Below are positions 17,821-31,770 of a stretch of DNA of 64,000 nucleotides, one piece after another. Position 1 is the stretch's first letter, and every line of letters begins with the position of its first letter. Source of the DNA: Lachnospiraceae bacterium (GTDB lineage Bacteria > Bacillota > Clostridia > Lachnospirales > Lachnospiraceae); NCBI GenBank assembly GCA_900757195.1, contig CAAEMZ010000028.1:1-64000 (forward strand), read 5' to 3'. The position numbers were made by a program, and so were the translations under genes. The notes under the pieces are model-generated. The model was not told the DNA's origin. It did no database searches and worked only from the letters and a program-made list of their open reading frames with translations.

Positions 17821-19047
17821 TCAGGATCGGAACGAATTCCCGGCGCTGTAGATTTCTATCATCTTTTCCGGGAGAAGTTCCTGTATAAAAGAACTGTTTT
17901 TCATCACTTCAACGGCTGCCTTCAATGAATCCGGCAGCGCTTTCAGCGTATTTAAAATTTCAGGACCTGCGGTAAACAGGTTAATATCCACGGACTCCGG
18001 CGGCATCCGTCTGTTTTTGATGCCGTATAATCCGGCATAGATCAGCAGCGCGAAGGCGAGATAAGGGTTTGCCGTTGGGTCCGGAGAACGGAGCTCGGCC
18101 CGCCGGAATTCGCCGACAGCGGCAGGAACACGGACGAGCTGGGACCGGTTTTCGGTGGACCAGGAGATGTATTTTGGCGCTTTGCTGCTTCCGAACCGTT
18201 CGTAGGATTTTTCGCTCGGATTTAAGAAGACGGTCATATCGGAGACTTTCTCAAGGGTACCGGCGATCAGATAAGGTAAGATATCTTCACCGGAGACACT
18301 TTGGGCAGACATGTTAATATGAAGGCCGCTTCCGGGCTGTCCGGCGAGGGGCTTGGGTGAAAAATCGGCGTAGAGACCATTCCGGTCGGCAACGGTCTTT
18401 ACCACGGTCTGAAAGGTCATGGCATTGTCCGCTGCGGAAAGGGCATCGGAATACCGGAAATCAATTTCATTTTGTCCGGGACCCTGTTCATGGTGAGAGC
18501 TTTCCGGACGGATTCCCATCTGCTCAAGGGTAAGGCAGATCTCCCTGCGGACATTTTCGCCCCGGTCATCCGGTGCAATATCCATATATCCGGCATGATC
18601 GTAAGGAATCCGGGTGGGCTTGCCGTTTTCGTCCAGATTAAAAAGGTAAAATTCCATCTCTGCGCCGAAGGCGAAGGAAATTCCTTCCTTTTTCGCATCG
18701 GCAATGGCTTTTTTTAAAAAACTCCGGGTATCACATTCAAAGGTTTTGCCATCCGGATAGGTAATATCGCAGAACAGACGGATGACCCGGCCGTGTTCGG
18801 GACGCCATGGCAGAACGGCCAGTGTTTCCGGATCCGGATGAAGCAGTAAGTCCGAACGGGCTTCATCACCGAAACCGTCGATGGCCGAAGCATCGATGGC
18901 GATACCATATTCAAATGCCCGGGAAAGTTCAGAAGGCATGATGGATATATTTTTTTGTTTGCCGTAAATATCACAAAAGGCAAGTCGAATGAATTTGACA
19001 TCTTCTTCACGCACATACTGCATAATTTCCTGCGGTGAATATTTCAT
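17821..19047 (-). CDS. glnA: Glutamine synthetase, short type I-like
   Basis: It makes glutamine from glutamate, ammonia and ATP. The 408-residue length is shorter than usual GSI (about 440-470). Visible motifs are the N-terminal beta-grasp latch DASAIDGF (about 52-59), the metal-binding FGAEMEFYLF, SHHEQGPGQNEIDF, GSGLHINMS (about 240-248), NPSEKSYERF and AELRSPDPTANPYLAFA. The adenylylation-site region NLYDLPPE of enteric GSI is replaced by DINLFTAGPEIL, so control by adenylylation is not expected. Placement directly behind the three glutamate synthase genes forms a GS-GOGAT operon. A second, type III enzyme is encoded at 24239. Confidence 0.9.
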   Translation of the reverse strand: MKYSPQEIMQYVREEDVKFIRLAFCDIYGKQKNISIMPSELSRAFEYGIAIDASAIDGFGDEARSDLLLHPDPETLAVLPWRPEHGRVIRLFCDITYPDGKTFECDTRSFLKKAIADAKKEGISFAFGAEMEFYLFNLDENGKPTRIPYDHAGYMDIAPDDRGENVRREICLTLEQMGIRPESSHHEQGPGQNEIDFRYSDALSAADNAMTFQTVVKTVADRNGLYADFSPKPLAGQPGSGLHINMSAQSVSGEDILPYLIAGTLEKVSDMTVFLNPSEKSYERFGSSKAPKYISWSTENRSQLVRVPAAVGEFRRAELRSPDPTANPYLAFALLIYAGLYGIKNRRMPPESVDINLFTAGPEILNTLKALPDSLKAAVEVMKNSSFIQELLPEKMIEIYSAGNSFRS

Positions 19048-19091
19048 ATGACAACCTACTTTCTACTACTATATCATTTAACGTTAAAGGT

Positions 19092-19811
19092 TTAATTGGC
19101 TACATACATCTGTTTGTAGGGATTTTTACTGTCCGGTGTGATAACAGTAAACGGCGCGTCCATCACCTGACGGAAATCACGACCGAAAAGGGTACAGTAT
19201 TCGGCGATATCCGCTTCAATTTCGGCCATATCTTCGGGTGTGGCAGGATTTACCGTGACCTGTCCGGGGAAAGAAATACCGTCCGTTCTGCCGCGCAGGT
19301 ACATTTTTCCGCCATGCATTCCGGTACATGGAAAACTGCCGACGATTTTGTCAGCATCCGCCGTTAATCCGAGAACAATGATTTTTCCGCCGGCCTGATA
19401 TTCACCGAGAAAGCTTCCGGCACAGCCGCCGATGACCATAACGGGCATTTTTTCACGATAGGCCTTCATATGGATTCCGGCGCGGTATCCGGCATTGTCC
19501 CGGACAAAGATTTTTCCGCCCCGCATCGCATATCCGGCGGCATCACCGATGTTTCCGTGGATAATGATCTCCCCGGCGTTCATCGTATCGCCGACGGCAT
19601 CCTGAGCATTGCCGCTGACGATGATCTTCGCACCGTTCAGATAGGCGCCCAGGGCATTTCCGGGGATTCCACTGACAGTAATTTCGATATGATCCATGCC
19701 GGTTCCGATAAAGCGCTGTCCGAGACAGTTTTGGATACAGCAGTCCCTTTCTGCCCGGCGGATCTGGTCATTCAATTCTCTATAGTTCAGATTCATTGCA
19801 TTGACTAACAT
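19092..19811 (-). CDS. Glutamate synthase GXGXG-domain subunit (split GltB, C-terminal part)
   Basis: The 239-residue protein is built of the right-handed beta-helix repeats of the GXGXG family: GNALGAYLNGAKIIVSGNAQDAVGDTMNAGEIIIHGNIGDAAGYAMRGGKIFVRDNAGYRAG, then GGCAGSFLGEYQAGGKIIVLG. In canonical GltB this is the C-terminal domain bracing the amidotransferase and synthase centres. Here it is a separate gene, as in the archaeal-type split enzyme. GGAGGTG stands 12 bp before the first ATG; the ATG five codons later (MNLNYREL) is an alternative start. It lies between the FMN subunit and glnA. Confidence 0.9.
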   Translation of the reverse strand: MLVNAMNLNYRELNDQIRRAERDCCIQNCLGQRFIGTGMDHIEITVSGIPGNALGAYLNGAKIIVSGNAQDAVGDTMNAGEIIIHGNIGDAAGYAMRGGKIFVRDNAGYRAGIHMKAYREKMPVMVIGGCAGSFLGEYQAGGKIIVLGLTADADKIVGSFPCTGMHGGKMYLRGRTDGISFPGQVTVNPATPEDMAEIEADIAEYCTLFGRDFRQVMDAPFTVITPDSKNPYKQMYVAN

Positions 19812-19858
19812 AAATTATACCACACCTCCAAGTGTTTTTCACAGTATTTTGGCCGTGT

Positions 19859-21364
19859 TTATTCGCCCGCATGGGCGATGCCGAGAATGGACAGTTCTTT
19901 GTCGGTTAAGCCGATACCGCGGAGCATGAAACGGTTCCCGCGGAGGCTTTCGATGGAATTGATGCCCATTCCGCCCATCAGTTCTTTGATTTCGTGCTGC
20001 CATGCGGTCATGAGATGAACGAGACGCCGGCTGCCTTCTTCCGGATTCAGCCGCTGAACGAGTTCCGGGCGCTGAGTAGCGATTCCCCAGTTGCATTTAC
20101 CGCTCTGGCAGGTGCGGCACAGATGACAGCCAAGGGCCAGAAGGGCGGCTGTCGCTACATAGCAGGCATCTGCGCCGAGGGCGATGGCTTTAACGACATC
20201 GGCCGCGCTTCGGATGCTTCCGCCGACGATCAGGGAAACCTGATTCCGGATGCCTTCATCCCGCAGGCGCTGGTCTACAGCGGCCAGAGCCAGTTCGATC
20301 GGAATACCCACGTTATCCCGGATGCGTGTCGGCGCAGCGCCGGTGCCGCCGCGGAAGCCGTCGATAGCGATGATATCCGCCCCGCTTCGGGCGATACCGC
20401 TGGCAATGGCGGCGATGTTGTGTACGGCGGCCACTTTAACAATCACAGGTTTTTTATATTCGGTCGCTTCCTTCAGTGAGTAAACAAGCTGACGCAAATC
20501 TTCAATAGAGTAGATATCATGATGGGGCGCCGGAGAAATGGCGTCCGAGCCCTCCGGAATCATTCGGGTACGGGAAACATCGCCGACGATTTTAGCGCCG
20601 GGCAGGTGTCCGCCGATTCCGGGTTTTGCCCCCTGACCCATTTTAATTTCGATGGCGGCCCCGGCTTCCAGATAGTCCTTATGGACACCGAAACGCCCGG
20701 AGGCAACCTGAACAATGGTATTTTCACCGTAGCAGTAGAAGTCCTCATGAAGTCCGCCTTCACCGGTATTATAGAGAATACCGAGTTCCCGGGCCGCTTT
20801 TGCCAGAGCGGCATGGGCGTTGTAGCTGATGGAGCCGTAGCTCATCGCAGAGAACATGACGGGCATGGAGAGATCGATCTGGGGCGGCAGCTCAAGGTTT
20901 AAGGTGCCGTCGGCACGGCGCTGCATTTTTTCCGGCTTTTTGCCGAGAAATACCCGGGTTTCCATCGGCTCCCTCAGAGGGTCGATCGGGGGATTGGTGA
21001 CCTGGGAGGCATTGATAAGGATTTTATCCCAGTAGACAGGCAGCGGTTTGGGGGTGCCCATGGAGGAGAGAAGAACGCCGCCGCTGTTCGCCTGTTTATA
21101 GATTTCTTTAATCGTATCGCTTTTCCAGTTTGTATTTTCACGAAGCTGGCAGTCGCTTTTGACGATCTTCAGAGCCCGGGTCGGGCAGAAGGATACGCAG
21201 CGCTGACAGTTGACGCATTTGGATTCGTCAATCGTGAGGATGCCCTGTCCGGCATCAAAGGTATGGACACCGTTGGCACATTGCTGTTCACAGATTCTGC
21301 ACCGGATACAGCGATGCTCATTCCGGATCACTTCAAATTCAGGATATATAAATTCTACGCCCAT
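19859..21364 (-). CDS. Glutamate synthase central/FMN subunit with ferredoxin domain (split GltB)
   Basis: It catalyses reductive transfer of ammonia to 2-oxoglutarate. The N-terminal 70 residues carry two 4Fe-4S motifs (CIRCRICEQQC and CVNCQRCVSFCP), followed by the FMN-binding TIM barrel (MFSAMSYGSISYNAHAALA, GEGGLHEDF, KMGQGAKPGIGGHLPG, DGFRGGTGAAP, VGGSIRSAADVVKAIALGAD). The 3Fe-4S ligands lie in CHLCRTCQSGKC. The ferredoxin domain implies electrons come from ferredoxin or another iron-sulfur donor rather than a GltD subunit, and no gltD is present here. The start at 21364 follows AAAGGAGGG; its ATG overlaps the stop of the amidotransferase gene (TGATG). Confidence 0.93.
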   Translation of the reverse strand: MGVEFIYPEFEVIRNEHRCIRCRICEQQCANGVHTFDAGQGILTIDESKCVNCQRCVSFCPTRALKIVKSDCQLRENTNWKSDTIKEIYKQANSGGVLLSSMGTPKPLPVYWDKILINASQVTNPPIDPLREPMETRVFLGKKPEKMQRRADGTLNLELPPQIDLSMPVMFSAMSYGSISYNAHAALAKAARELGILYNTGEGGLHEDFYCYGENTIVQVASGRFGVHKDYLEAGAAIEIKMGQGAKPGIGGHLPGAKIVGDVSRTRMIPEGSDAISPAPHHDIYSIEDLRQLVYSLKEATEYKKPVIVKVAAVHNIAAIASGIARSGADIIAIDGFRGGTGAAPTRIRDNVGIPIELALAAVDQRLRDEGIRNQVSLIVGGSIRSAADVVKAIALGADACYVATAALLALGCHLCRTCQSGKCNWGIATQRPELVQRLNPEEGSRRLVHLMTAWQHEIKELMGGMGINSIESLRGNRFMLRGIGLTDKELSILGIAHAGE

Positions 21365-22458
21365 CAAAATGCACCCTCCTTTACCCGGACAATCACCGGT
21401 TCACCGCCTGCAGGTGCATAAATATTTTCCGCATTCGGTTCCATAATTCGGATTGCCGCTTCTTCACTTGCAATAAAAACGAGATCTTTTTTTTCTCCGA
21501 CGACCATCGAACGGAGCTTTAACCGGTCATTTAAGGCCATCAGACCGCCGTTAAAGCCAAGGACGATGGAAAAAGGTCCGGTCACAAGGAGACTCGAAAA
21601 AGCGGTGCGGAGATAGGTCAGTTTTTTTCGTTCTTTATCATCGGCTGTGGCTTCAATGGTGCTCCAGAAAGGCGCGGCGATGACGCTGGCGATCTCGTTT
21701 AAGGTCAGACCCTGAATACGGGTCAGATAGTCCATAATATATGTAATGACTTCCGTGTCCGTCTGAAGTGTACATTTATAGCCGAACATTTCGATAAAAC
21801 GCCGGTTGGCGTCATAGGAAGAAATTTCTCCGTTGTGGACAATGGAATTATCCAGCAGGGTGAATGGATGGGCGCCGCCCCACCAGCCGGGAGTATTGGT
21901 CGGATAGCGGCCGTGGGATGTCCAGGAATAACCTTCATATTCATCCAGCTTATAGAAAACACCCACATCCTCCGGAAATCCGACGGCCTTAAAGGTTCCC
22001 ATATTTTTACCGCTGGAGAACACATAAGCTCCGGGCATTTCCGTATTGATCTTCATGACGGTCCGAACGACAAATTCTTTTTCATCTAACTGAAGGGAGG
22101 CGAGAACGGATTTCAGCGGTGCAACAAAATATCGCCAGATGATCGGTTCATCCGTAATGGACGGAACCTTTCGGGTGGGAATGATCTCGGATTTTACGAT
22201 TTCAAACCGCTCTTTCAGAAATGCTTCACAGCTTTTGCGCGTCGCGCGCTCGTTGTAAAAGAGATGCAGGGCATAAAAATCTTTGTATTCGGGATAAATA
22301 CCGTAGCCGGCAAAACCGCCGCCGAGACCGTTGGAACGGTCGTGCATCGGTTTCATCGCATTTGTGATCATTTCGCCGGACATTTTATTTCCGTCTCTGG
22401 AGATGACGGCAGCAATCGCACATCCGGAAGGGATTCGTACTTGACCTTCTGTTTTCAT
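21364..22458 (-). CDS. Glutamate synthase glutaminase subunit (class II amidotransferase, split GltB)
   Basis: The 364-residue class II amidotransferase domain hydrolyses glutamine and channels ammonia to the FMN subunit. The likely nucleophile is Cys13 (IPSGCAIAAVI), implying removal of a short propeptide. GRYPTNTPGWWGGAHPFTLLDNSIVHNGEISSYDANRRF holds the oxyanion Asn-Gly and the glutamine-binding Arg. It is first in the five-gene leftward operon (glutaminase, FMN subunit, GXGXG subunit, glnA, ANTAR), so the leader RNA at 22497-22561 controls all of it. The whole set matches split glutamate synthases of archaea and Clostridia. Confidence 0.9.
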   Translation of the reverse strand: MKTEGQVRIPSGCAIAAVISRDGNKMSGEMITNAMKPMHDRSNGLGGGFAGYGIYPEYKDFYALHLFYNERATRKSCEAFLKERFEIVKSEIIPTRKVPSITDEPIIWRYFVAPLKSVLASLQLDEKEFVVRTVMKINTEMPGAYVFSSGKNMGTFKAVGFPEDVGVFYKLDEYEGYSWTSHGRYPTNTPGWWGGAHPFTLLDNSIVHNGEISSYDANRRFIEMFGYKCTLQTDTEVITYIMDYLTRIQGLTLNEIASVIAAPFWSTIEATADDKERKKLTYLRTAFSSLLVTGPFSIVLGFNGGLMALNDRLKLRSMVVGEKKDLVFIASEEAAIRIMEPNAENIYAPAGGEPVIVRVKEGAF

Positions 22459-22496
22459 ATATGTCTGTCCTTTCAGAGAAATTATTAAAGAGAAAT

Positions 22497-22561
22497 AAAA
22501 AAAGGCGCCTCATTCCGGCACAGATGCTGGTCTGTGTCGAAATGAACGCCTTTGCTCATTT
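22497..22561 (-). promoter_or_regulatory. Leader with AAAGGC-hexaloop hairpin overlapping a terminator, glutamate synthase operon
   Basis: Read leftward from the expected +1 near 22561, the RNA starts with hairpin AAATGAGC / GTTCATTT (8 bp, one G-U) closing hexaloop AAAGGC (22540-22561). The loop's GGC and the whole 3' arm also form the 5' side of a second structure: GGCGTTCATT pairs with AATGAGGCGCC, with an apical CACAGA-CCAGCA-TCTGTG hairpin, ending in a seven-U run at 22497-22503. The two structures exclude each other, as in ANTAR attenuators. Confidence 0.8.
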
Positions 22562-22567
22562 GCGAGC

Positions 22568-22596
22568 AGTATACCGCTTAAGTTTTATTTTGTCAA
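22568..22596 (-). promoter_or_regulatory. Promoter of the glutamate synthase-glnA-ANTAR operon
   Basis: Read leftward: TTGACA (22591-22596), 17 bp, TATACT (22568-22573). The predicted start point falls at the base of the hexaloop hairpin. Confidence 0.88.
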
Positions 22597-22652
22597 TATG
22601 AAAGAATGAAAAAGCGGTGTTTTATTCCTGGAGGCAGGAAAATAAAAAAGTG

Positions 22653-22681
22653 TTGACAAGTCTTTTTTACAGGCGTAAAAT
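22653..22681 (+). promoter_or_regulatory. Promoter of gdhA
   Basis: TTGACA (22653-22658), 17 bp, TAAAAT (22676-22681). It is divergent from the glutamate synthase promoter, and the predicted +1 is about 3 nt before the hexaloop hairpin. Confidence 0.85.
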
Positions 22682-22690
22682 GCAACGCAT

Positions 22691-22749
22691 AAAGGCAAAG
22701 GCGTCTTTTAGGGAGAAACTCCTGGAAAGGTGTCTTTAATTTTTTATTT
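22691..22749 (+). promoter_or_regulatory. Leader with AAAGGC-hexaloop hairpin overlapping a terminator, gdhA
   Basis: AAAGGC (22691-22696) pairs with GTCTTT (22703-22708) around hexaloop AAAGGC (22697-22702). The alternative structure pairs AAAGGCGT (22697-22704) with GTGTCTTT (22730-22737) around an inner CTTTTAGGGAG / CTCCTGGAAAG hairpin and is followed by AATTTTTTATTT. Loop and 3' arm of the first hairpin are thus used by the terminator, so binding to the first blocks the second. Confidence 0.8.
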
Positions 22750-22771
22750 AGGATTATATTTTATATTTTAA

Positions 22772-24127
<1,356 letters not shown>

Positions 24128-24162
24128 TTGATGGACAGAAACTGAAAATTAAAAAGAGATAA

Positions 24163-24220
24163 AAAGGCAAAGGCGTCTTTAATGTAATTGATACATTAAA
24201 GGGGTCTTTGTCTTTTTTTT
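24163..24220 (+). promoter_or_regulatory. AAAGGC-hexaloop hairpin and terminator between gdhA and glnN
   Basis: AAAGGC (24163-24168), hexaloop AAAGGC (24169-24174), GTCTTT (24175-24180), the same 18 bases as in the gdhA leader. The competing terminator pairs AAAGGCAAAGGC (24163-24174) with GTCTTTGTCTTT (24204-24215), using two G-U pairs, around an inner perfect hairpin CTTTAATGTA / TACATTAAAG, and ends in eight Ts. No convincing promoter lies between gdhA and this element, so readthrough here probably governs glnN and the genes beyond. Confidence 0.8.
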
Positions 24221-24238
24221 GGAAAAGGAGATGTTGTT

Positions 24239-26335
24239 ATGGAAACTGTATCTGAATATTTTGGAAGTCTGGTGTTTGATGACAGAGTAATGAAAGCGAG
24301 TCTGCCGGCGAAGGTTTACCAGTCGCTGCGGAAAACGATTGATGAAGGGGCACAGCTCGATATCAGTGTTTCAAATGCGGTTGCAACAGCGATGAAAGAC
24401 TGGGCGGTTGCCCATGGCGCAACCCATTATACCCATTGGTTCCAGCCATTAACAGGCATCACAGCGGAAAAGCATGACAGTTTTATATCACCGTCACCGG
24501 ATGGCGGCGTGATTATGGAATTTTCAGGCAAGGAGCTGCTCCAGGGTGAGCCGGATGCGTCGTCATTTCCTTCAGGCGGTCTCCGGGCAACCTTTGAGGC
24601 GCGGGGCTATACGGCCTGGGATCCAAACTCCTATGCGTTTATTAAAGGAAAAACCCTGTGTATTCCGACCGCTTTCTGTTCCTATGGCGGTGAGGCGCTG
24701 GATAAAAAGACGCCGCTGCTCCGGTCAATGGAAGCTTTGAATAAGCAGGCGCTCCGTATCCTCCATCTTTTTGGAAATGATACGGTAAAATGTGTACGTA
24801 CATCCGTAGGTCCGGAACAGGAATACTTCCTGGTAGATAAGACGATGGCAGAAAAGCGCCGGGATCTGCATTTTACCGGACGGACACTGTTCGGAGCAAA
24901 ACCTCCAAAGGGACAGGAAATGGACGATCACTATTTCGGTGTTATTAAACCGAGAGTTGCCGCTTATATGGAAGACCTGAACAATGAACTCTGGAAGCTC
25001 GGTATTCTCGCAAAGACGGAACATAACGAGGTGGCGCCGTCCCAGCACGAGCTGGCGCCGATTTATACGACGACCAATATTGCCACGGACCATAACCAGC
25101 TTACGATGGAAATCATGCAGAAGGTAGCGGCAAGACATAATCTGGTCTGCCTGCTTCATGAAAAACCATTTGCCGGCGTCAATGGCAGCGGTAAACATAA
25201 CAACTGGTCGATTTCCACAGACGCAGGGGTCAATCTTCTGTCTCCGGGGGAAACACCTTATGAAAACGCCCAGTTCCTTCTTTTCCTCTGCGCGGTCATT
25301 AAAGCGGTCGATGATTATCAGGATCTGCTCCGTATTTCCGTGGCCAATGCGGGAAATGACCACCGTCTGGGTGCAAATGAAGCGCCGCCGGCCGTTGTTT
25401 CCATGTTCCTCGGAGATGAGTTAAACGGGGTTCTGGAAGCGATTGAAACGGATACGCCGTACAGCGGTACGGAAAAGATGCAGATGAAACTCGGTGTGGA
25501 CACCCTGCCGAAGTTTAACCGGGATACAACAGACCGAAACCGGACGTCACCGTTTGCCTTTACCGGAAATAAATTCGAATTCCGCATGCTCGGTTCCTCA
25601 GACAGCATCGCCTGCGCCAATATCATGCTGAACAGCGCTGTGGCCGAAAGCCTGAAAATCTATGCAGACCGGCTGGAAAAGGCGGAGGATTTTGAAACGA
25701 CGCTTCATGAAATGATCCGAAAGACGATTAAAGACCATAAAAACATCATTTTTAACGGCAATGGCTATGATGATACATGGATTAAAGAAGCGACAGAAAA
25801 GCGCGGACTTCTGAACTACCGGACAACACCGGACTGTGTGCCGCACATTCTTGATCCGAAAAATGTGAAGATGCTTACATCCCATAAAGTATTTTCAGAG
25901 GCAGAGATCCGGTCCCGTTACGAAATTACGCTGGACAATTACTGCAAAACAATTATCATCGAAGCCAATACGATGGTCGATATGGCGCGGACGGAAATTG
26001 CGCCGGCGGTCGAAGCCTATGCGCTGTCCCTTGCCAGAACGGCAGCGGCAAAGAAGGCCCTTGACAAAGATATTCTCTGCGGTTATGAAAGCCGGCTGGT
26101 GAAGAAGCTTTCCGCTCTGACAGACCGGATTTCTGTCAAAACCGATGAACTGGAGCAGGCACTGATCGATCTGAAAGGCATTGAAGATATCGGTGAACAG
26201 GCCAATGCCATCCGGGATACCGTACTTATAAAAATGAATGAATTAAGACTTGCATGTGATGAGGCAGAAGTGATTACCGCAAAGAAATACTGGCCGTTCC
26301 CAACCTACGGCGATCTTCTTTTCGGTGTCAAATAA
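24239..26335 (+). CDS. glnN: Glutamine synthetase type III
   Basis: GSIII makes glutamine from glutamate and ammonia as a dodecamer of large subunits. At 698 residues it has the type III length. Characteristic stretches are [18 protein letters not shown] near 61-78, [31 protein letters not shown] (metal-binding Glu), [17 protein letters not shown] and [38 protein letters not shown] and [14 protein letters not shown] follow. A leading AAAAGGAG precedes the ATG. With glnA this gives two unrelated glutamine synthetases, each behind an AAAGGC-hexaloop terminator. Confidence 0.95.
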   Translation: METVSEYFGSLVFDDRVMKASLPAKVYQSLRKTIDEGAQLDISVSNAVATAMKDWAVAHGATHYTHWFQPLTGITAEKHDSFISPSPDGGVIMEFSGKELLQGEPDASSFPSGGLRATFEARGYTAWDPNSYAFIKGKTLCIPTAFCSYGGEALDKKTPLLRSMEALNKQALRILHLFGNDTVKCVRTSVGPEQEYFLVDKTMAEKRRDLHFTGRTLFGAKPPKGQEMDDHYFGVIKPRVAAYMEDLNNELWKLGILAKTEHNEVAPSQHELAPIYTTTNIATDHNQLTMEIMQKVAARHNLVCLLHEKPFAGVNGSGKHNNWSISTDAGVNLLSPGETPYENAQFLLFLCAVIKAVDDYQDLLRISVANAGNDHRLGANEAPPAVVSMFLGDELNGVLEAIETDTPYSGTEKMQMKLGVDTLPKFNRDTTDRNRTSPFAFTGNKFEFRMLGSSDSIACANIMLNSAVAESLKIYADRLEKAEDFETTLHEMIRKTIKDHKNIIFNGNGYDDTWIKEATEKRGLLNYRTTPDCVPHILDPKNVKMLTSHKVFSEAEIRSRYEITLDNYCKTIIIEANTMVDMARTEIAPAVEAYALSLARTAAAKKALDKDILCGYESRLVKKLSALTDRISVKTDELEQALIDLKGIEDIGEQANAIRDTVLIKMNELRLACDEAEVITAKKYWPFPTYGDLLFGVK

Positions 26336-26359
26336 AAGATAAATATGGAGGAAGATTTT

Positions 26360-27937
26360 ATGTGTTCTATTATGGGCTACTGCGGCGACGCAGATGACAT
26401 TCTGTTTGAAAAAGGTTTTTCACGCACCATTTCCCGGGGACCGGACGCGAGCCGGATCGTTGATACGGGAAATGGGCGGCTCGGCTTCCACCGGCTGTCG
26501 ATTATGGGATTGACACCTTCGGGAATGCAGCCCTTTGAACTGGATGGCAGCTATGTGGTCTGCAACGGTGAAATCTATGGCTTCGAGGCGCTGAAAAAAG
26601 CGCTTTCTGACAGATATACCTTTAAAAGTGAATCGGACTGTGAAATCTTACTCCCTATGTATCGTGAATACGGCACAGATATGTTTGCCATGCTGGATGC
26701 GGAATTTGTCTGCATTATTTATGATGGTGAGACCGGAACGTATATTGCGGCCCGGGACCCGATCGGTATACGGCCCCTCTATTACGGTTATGATACAAAG
26801 GGCACCATCGTATTTGCCAGTGAGCCGAAAAACCTGGTGGGACTTGTGGATAAAATCATGCCGTTTCCGCCGGGCCACTACTATAAAGACGGTGAATTTA
26901 TTTGTTACTGTGATATCGCCAAAGTGGATGCGGTGTGCAGCGACGACCTCGAAACCGTGTGCCGGAATATTCATGATAAACTGGTGGCAGGCGTTGAAAA
27001 GCGCCTTGTCGCCGATGCGAAGGTGGGATTTCTGCTTTCCGGCGGTCTGGATTCTTCCCTGGTCTGTGCGATCGCGGCGAAAAAAAGCGATGTGCCGATT
27101 AAAACCTTTGCCATCGGCATGAAGGAAGATGCTATCGATCTGAAATATGCCCGTCAGGCAGCCGAATATATCGGCAGCGACCATCGGGAGATCATCATTA
27201 CAAAAGAGGATGTGATCGCATCTCTGGATAAGGTCATCGAAATTCTCGGAACCTATGACATTACAACGATTCGTGCCAGCATGGGTATGTATCTGATCTG
27301 TAAGGCCATTCACGAGCAGACCGATCTTCGGGTACTGCTTACCGGAGAAATTTCCGATGAGCTGTTCGGCTATAAGTATACGGATTTTGCGCCGGATGCC
27401 GAAGCCTTTCAGAAAGAAGCTGAAAAGCGGATCCGGGAGCTGCATATGTACGATGTTCTCCGGGCCGACCGGTGCATTTCCGTCAATTCTCTGGAAGCCC
27501 GGGTGCCTTTTGGCGATCTGGATTTTGTCCGGTATGTGATGTCCGTTGATCCGGAACTGAAACTAAATACCTACGGCAAGGGAAAATATCTGCTCCGTCA
27601 CGCCTTTGAAGGCGGCGGATATTTGCCGGATGAAATATTATGGCGTGAAAAAGCGGCTTTCTCCGATGCGGTAGGCCATTCGCTGGTGGACGATCTGAAA
27701 GCCTGGGCGGAGGATTTCTATACCGACGCCGAATTTGAAGCGGGATGCCGGAAATACGGCCATGCCCGTCCGTTTACAAAGGAATCTCTTCTGTATCGGG
27801 AAATTTTTGAAAAATATTATCCCGGACAGAGTGAAATGATCGCTGATTTCTGGATGCCGAATAAATCCTGGGAAGGCTGTAATGTCGACGACCCTTCCGC
27901 ACGGGTACTGGCAAACTACGGGGACAGCGGCAAATAA
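26360..27937 (+). CDS. asnB: Asparagine synthetase B (glutamine-hydrolysing)
   Basis: It uses glutamine amide nitrogen and ATP to turn aspartate into asparagine. I start at 26360, not 26345, because the nucleophile Cys must follow the initiator Met (MCSIMGYCG) and ATGGAGG there is the ribosome binding site. The product has 525 residues. Class II amidotransferase residues appear in GRLGFHRLSIMG and VCNGEIYGFEAL, and the synthetase domain shows the PP-loop LLSGGLDSSLVCAIA near 227-241. LTGEISDELFGYKYT and NSLEARVPFGDLDFV follow. It lies 24 bp behind glnN, so glutamine is made and used from one transcript. Confidence 0.93.
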   Translation: MCSIMGYCGDADDILFEKGFSRTISRGPDASRIVDTGNGRLGFHRLSIMGLTPSGMQPFELDGSYVVCNGEIYGFEALKKALSDRYTFKSESDCEILLPMYREYGTDMFAMLDAEFVCIIYDGETGTYIAARDPIGIRPLYYGYDTKGTIVFASEPKNLVGLVDKIMPFPPGHYYKDGEFICYCDIAKVDAVCSDDLETVCRNIHDKLVAGVEKRLVADAKVGFLLSGGLDSSLVCAIAAKKSDVPIKTFAIGMKEDAIDLKYARQAAEYIGSDHREIIITKEDVIASLDKVIEILGTYDITTIRASMGMYLICKAIHEQTDLRVLLTGEISDELFGYKYTDFAPDAEAFQKEAEKRIRELHMYDVLRADRCISVNSLEARVPFGDLDFVRYVMSVDPELKLNTYGKGKYLLRHAFEGGGYLPDEILWREKAAFSDAVGHSLVDDLKAWAEDFYTDAEFEAGCRKYGHARPFTKESLLYREIFEKYYPGQSEMIADFWMPNKSWEGCNVDDPSARVLANYGDSGK

Positions 27938-27969
27938 TTTTTAATAAATATAAAGGAAAACATAACGTT

Positions 27970-28692
27970 ATGAAAATCGAAAAAAAAGAACAGTTGTATG
28001 AAGGAAAAGCAAAGAAGGTTTACCGGACAAATGACCCGGAACGGCTGATTGTGGATTATAAGGATGATGCCACCGCATTTAACGGCCTGAAAAAGGGTTC
28101 CATTTCCGGTAAGGGAGTTATTAATAATAAAATGAGCAATCTGCTCATGGCAAAGCTGGAAAAAGACGGGATACCGACCCATTTCGTCGAGGAGCTCAGT
28201 GATCGGGAGACACTGGTAAAAAGAGTTTCCATCGTTCCTCTGGAGGTTATTATCAGAAATATCGCCGCCGGTTCCTTTGCAAAGCGGTACGGCGTTGAGG
28301 AAGGAACACCGCTGGAAATACCGACCATTGAGTTTTCTTATAAAAACGACGCCCTCGGCGATCCGCTGATTAATACGTATCATGCCATTGCTTTAAAGCT
28401 TGCGACAGAGGCGGAGATTGAAACGATTAAGAAATATGCTTTTGAAATTAACCGGCAGCTTCAGGCGCTCTGGAAAGAATGTGGCGTGACACTGGTGGAT
28501 TTTAAACTGGAATTTGGAAAAACATCCGACGGCACCGTGGTCCTGGCCGATGAGATCAGCCCGGATACCTGCCGTCTGTGGGATTCCGAAACGGGAGAAA
28601 AACTGGATAAAGACCGTTTCCGCCGGGATCTTGGCGGTGTTGAAGCAGCCTATGAAGAAGTCATGAAACGGCTTTCCGGACATATGGCATAA
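27970..28692 (+). CDS. purC: Phosphoribosylaminoimidazole-succinocarboxamide synthase
   Basis: PurC joins aspartate to CAIR in purine synthesis (SAICAR synthetase). The 240-residue protein has the family length, starting EQLYEGKAKKVY with the Gly/Lys-rich ATP segment. The substrate-binding VVRN-like loop appears as PLEVIIRNIAAGSFAKRYG, and LVDFKLEFG and LADEISPDTCRLWD follow. It lies 32 bp after asnB and 21 bp before pyrG. It is the only step of the rightward run from glnN to carB that does not make or use glutamine, but it feeds the same purine pathway as purF. Confidence 0.95.
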   Translation: MKIEKKEQLYEGKAKKVYRTNDPERLIVDYKDDATAFNGLKKGSISGKGVINNKMSNLLMAKLEKDGIPTHFVEELSDRETLVKRVSIVPLEVIIRNIAAGSFAKRYGVEEGTPLEIPTIEFSYKNDALGDPLINTYHAIALKLATEAEIETIKKYAFEINRQLQALWKECGVTLVDFKLEFGKTSDGTVVLADEISPDTCRLWDSETGEKLDKDRFRRDLGGVEAAYEEVMKRLSGHMA

Positions 28693-31757
<3,065 letters not shown>

Positions 31758-31770
31758 AGGGAGGCCCACG

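Noticed and set aside
22511..22537. Second ANTAR hexaloop hairpin in the glutamate synthase leader (loop CCAGCA)
   Set aside because: Loop position 1 is C, not A, and the corresponding inner hairpins in the other two leaders have no such loop, so a conserved dual-hairpin target is not supported.
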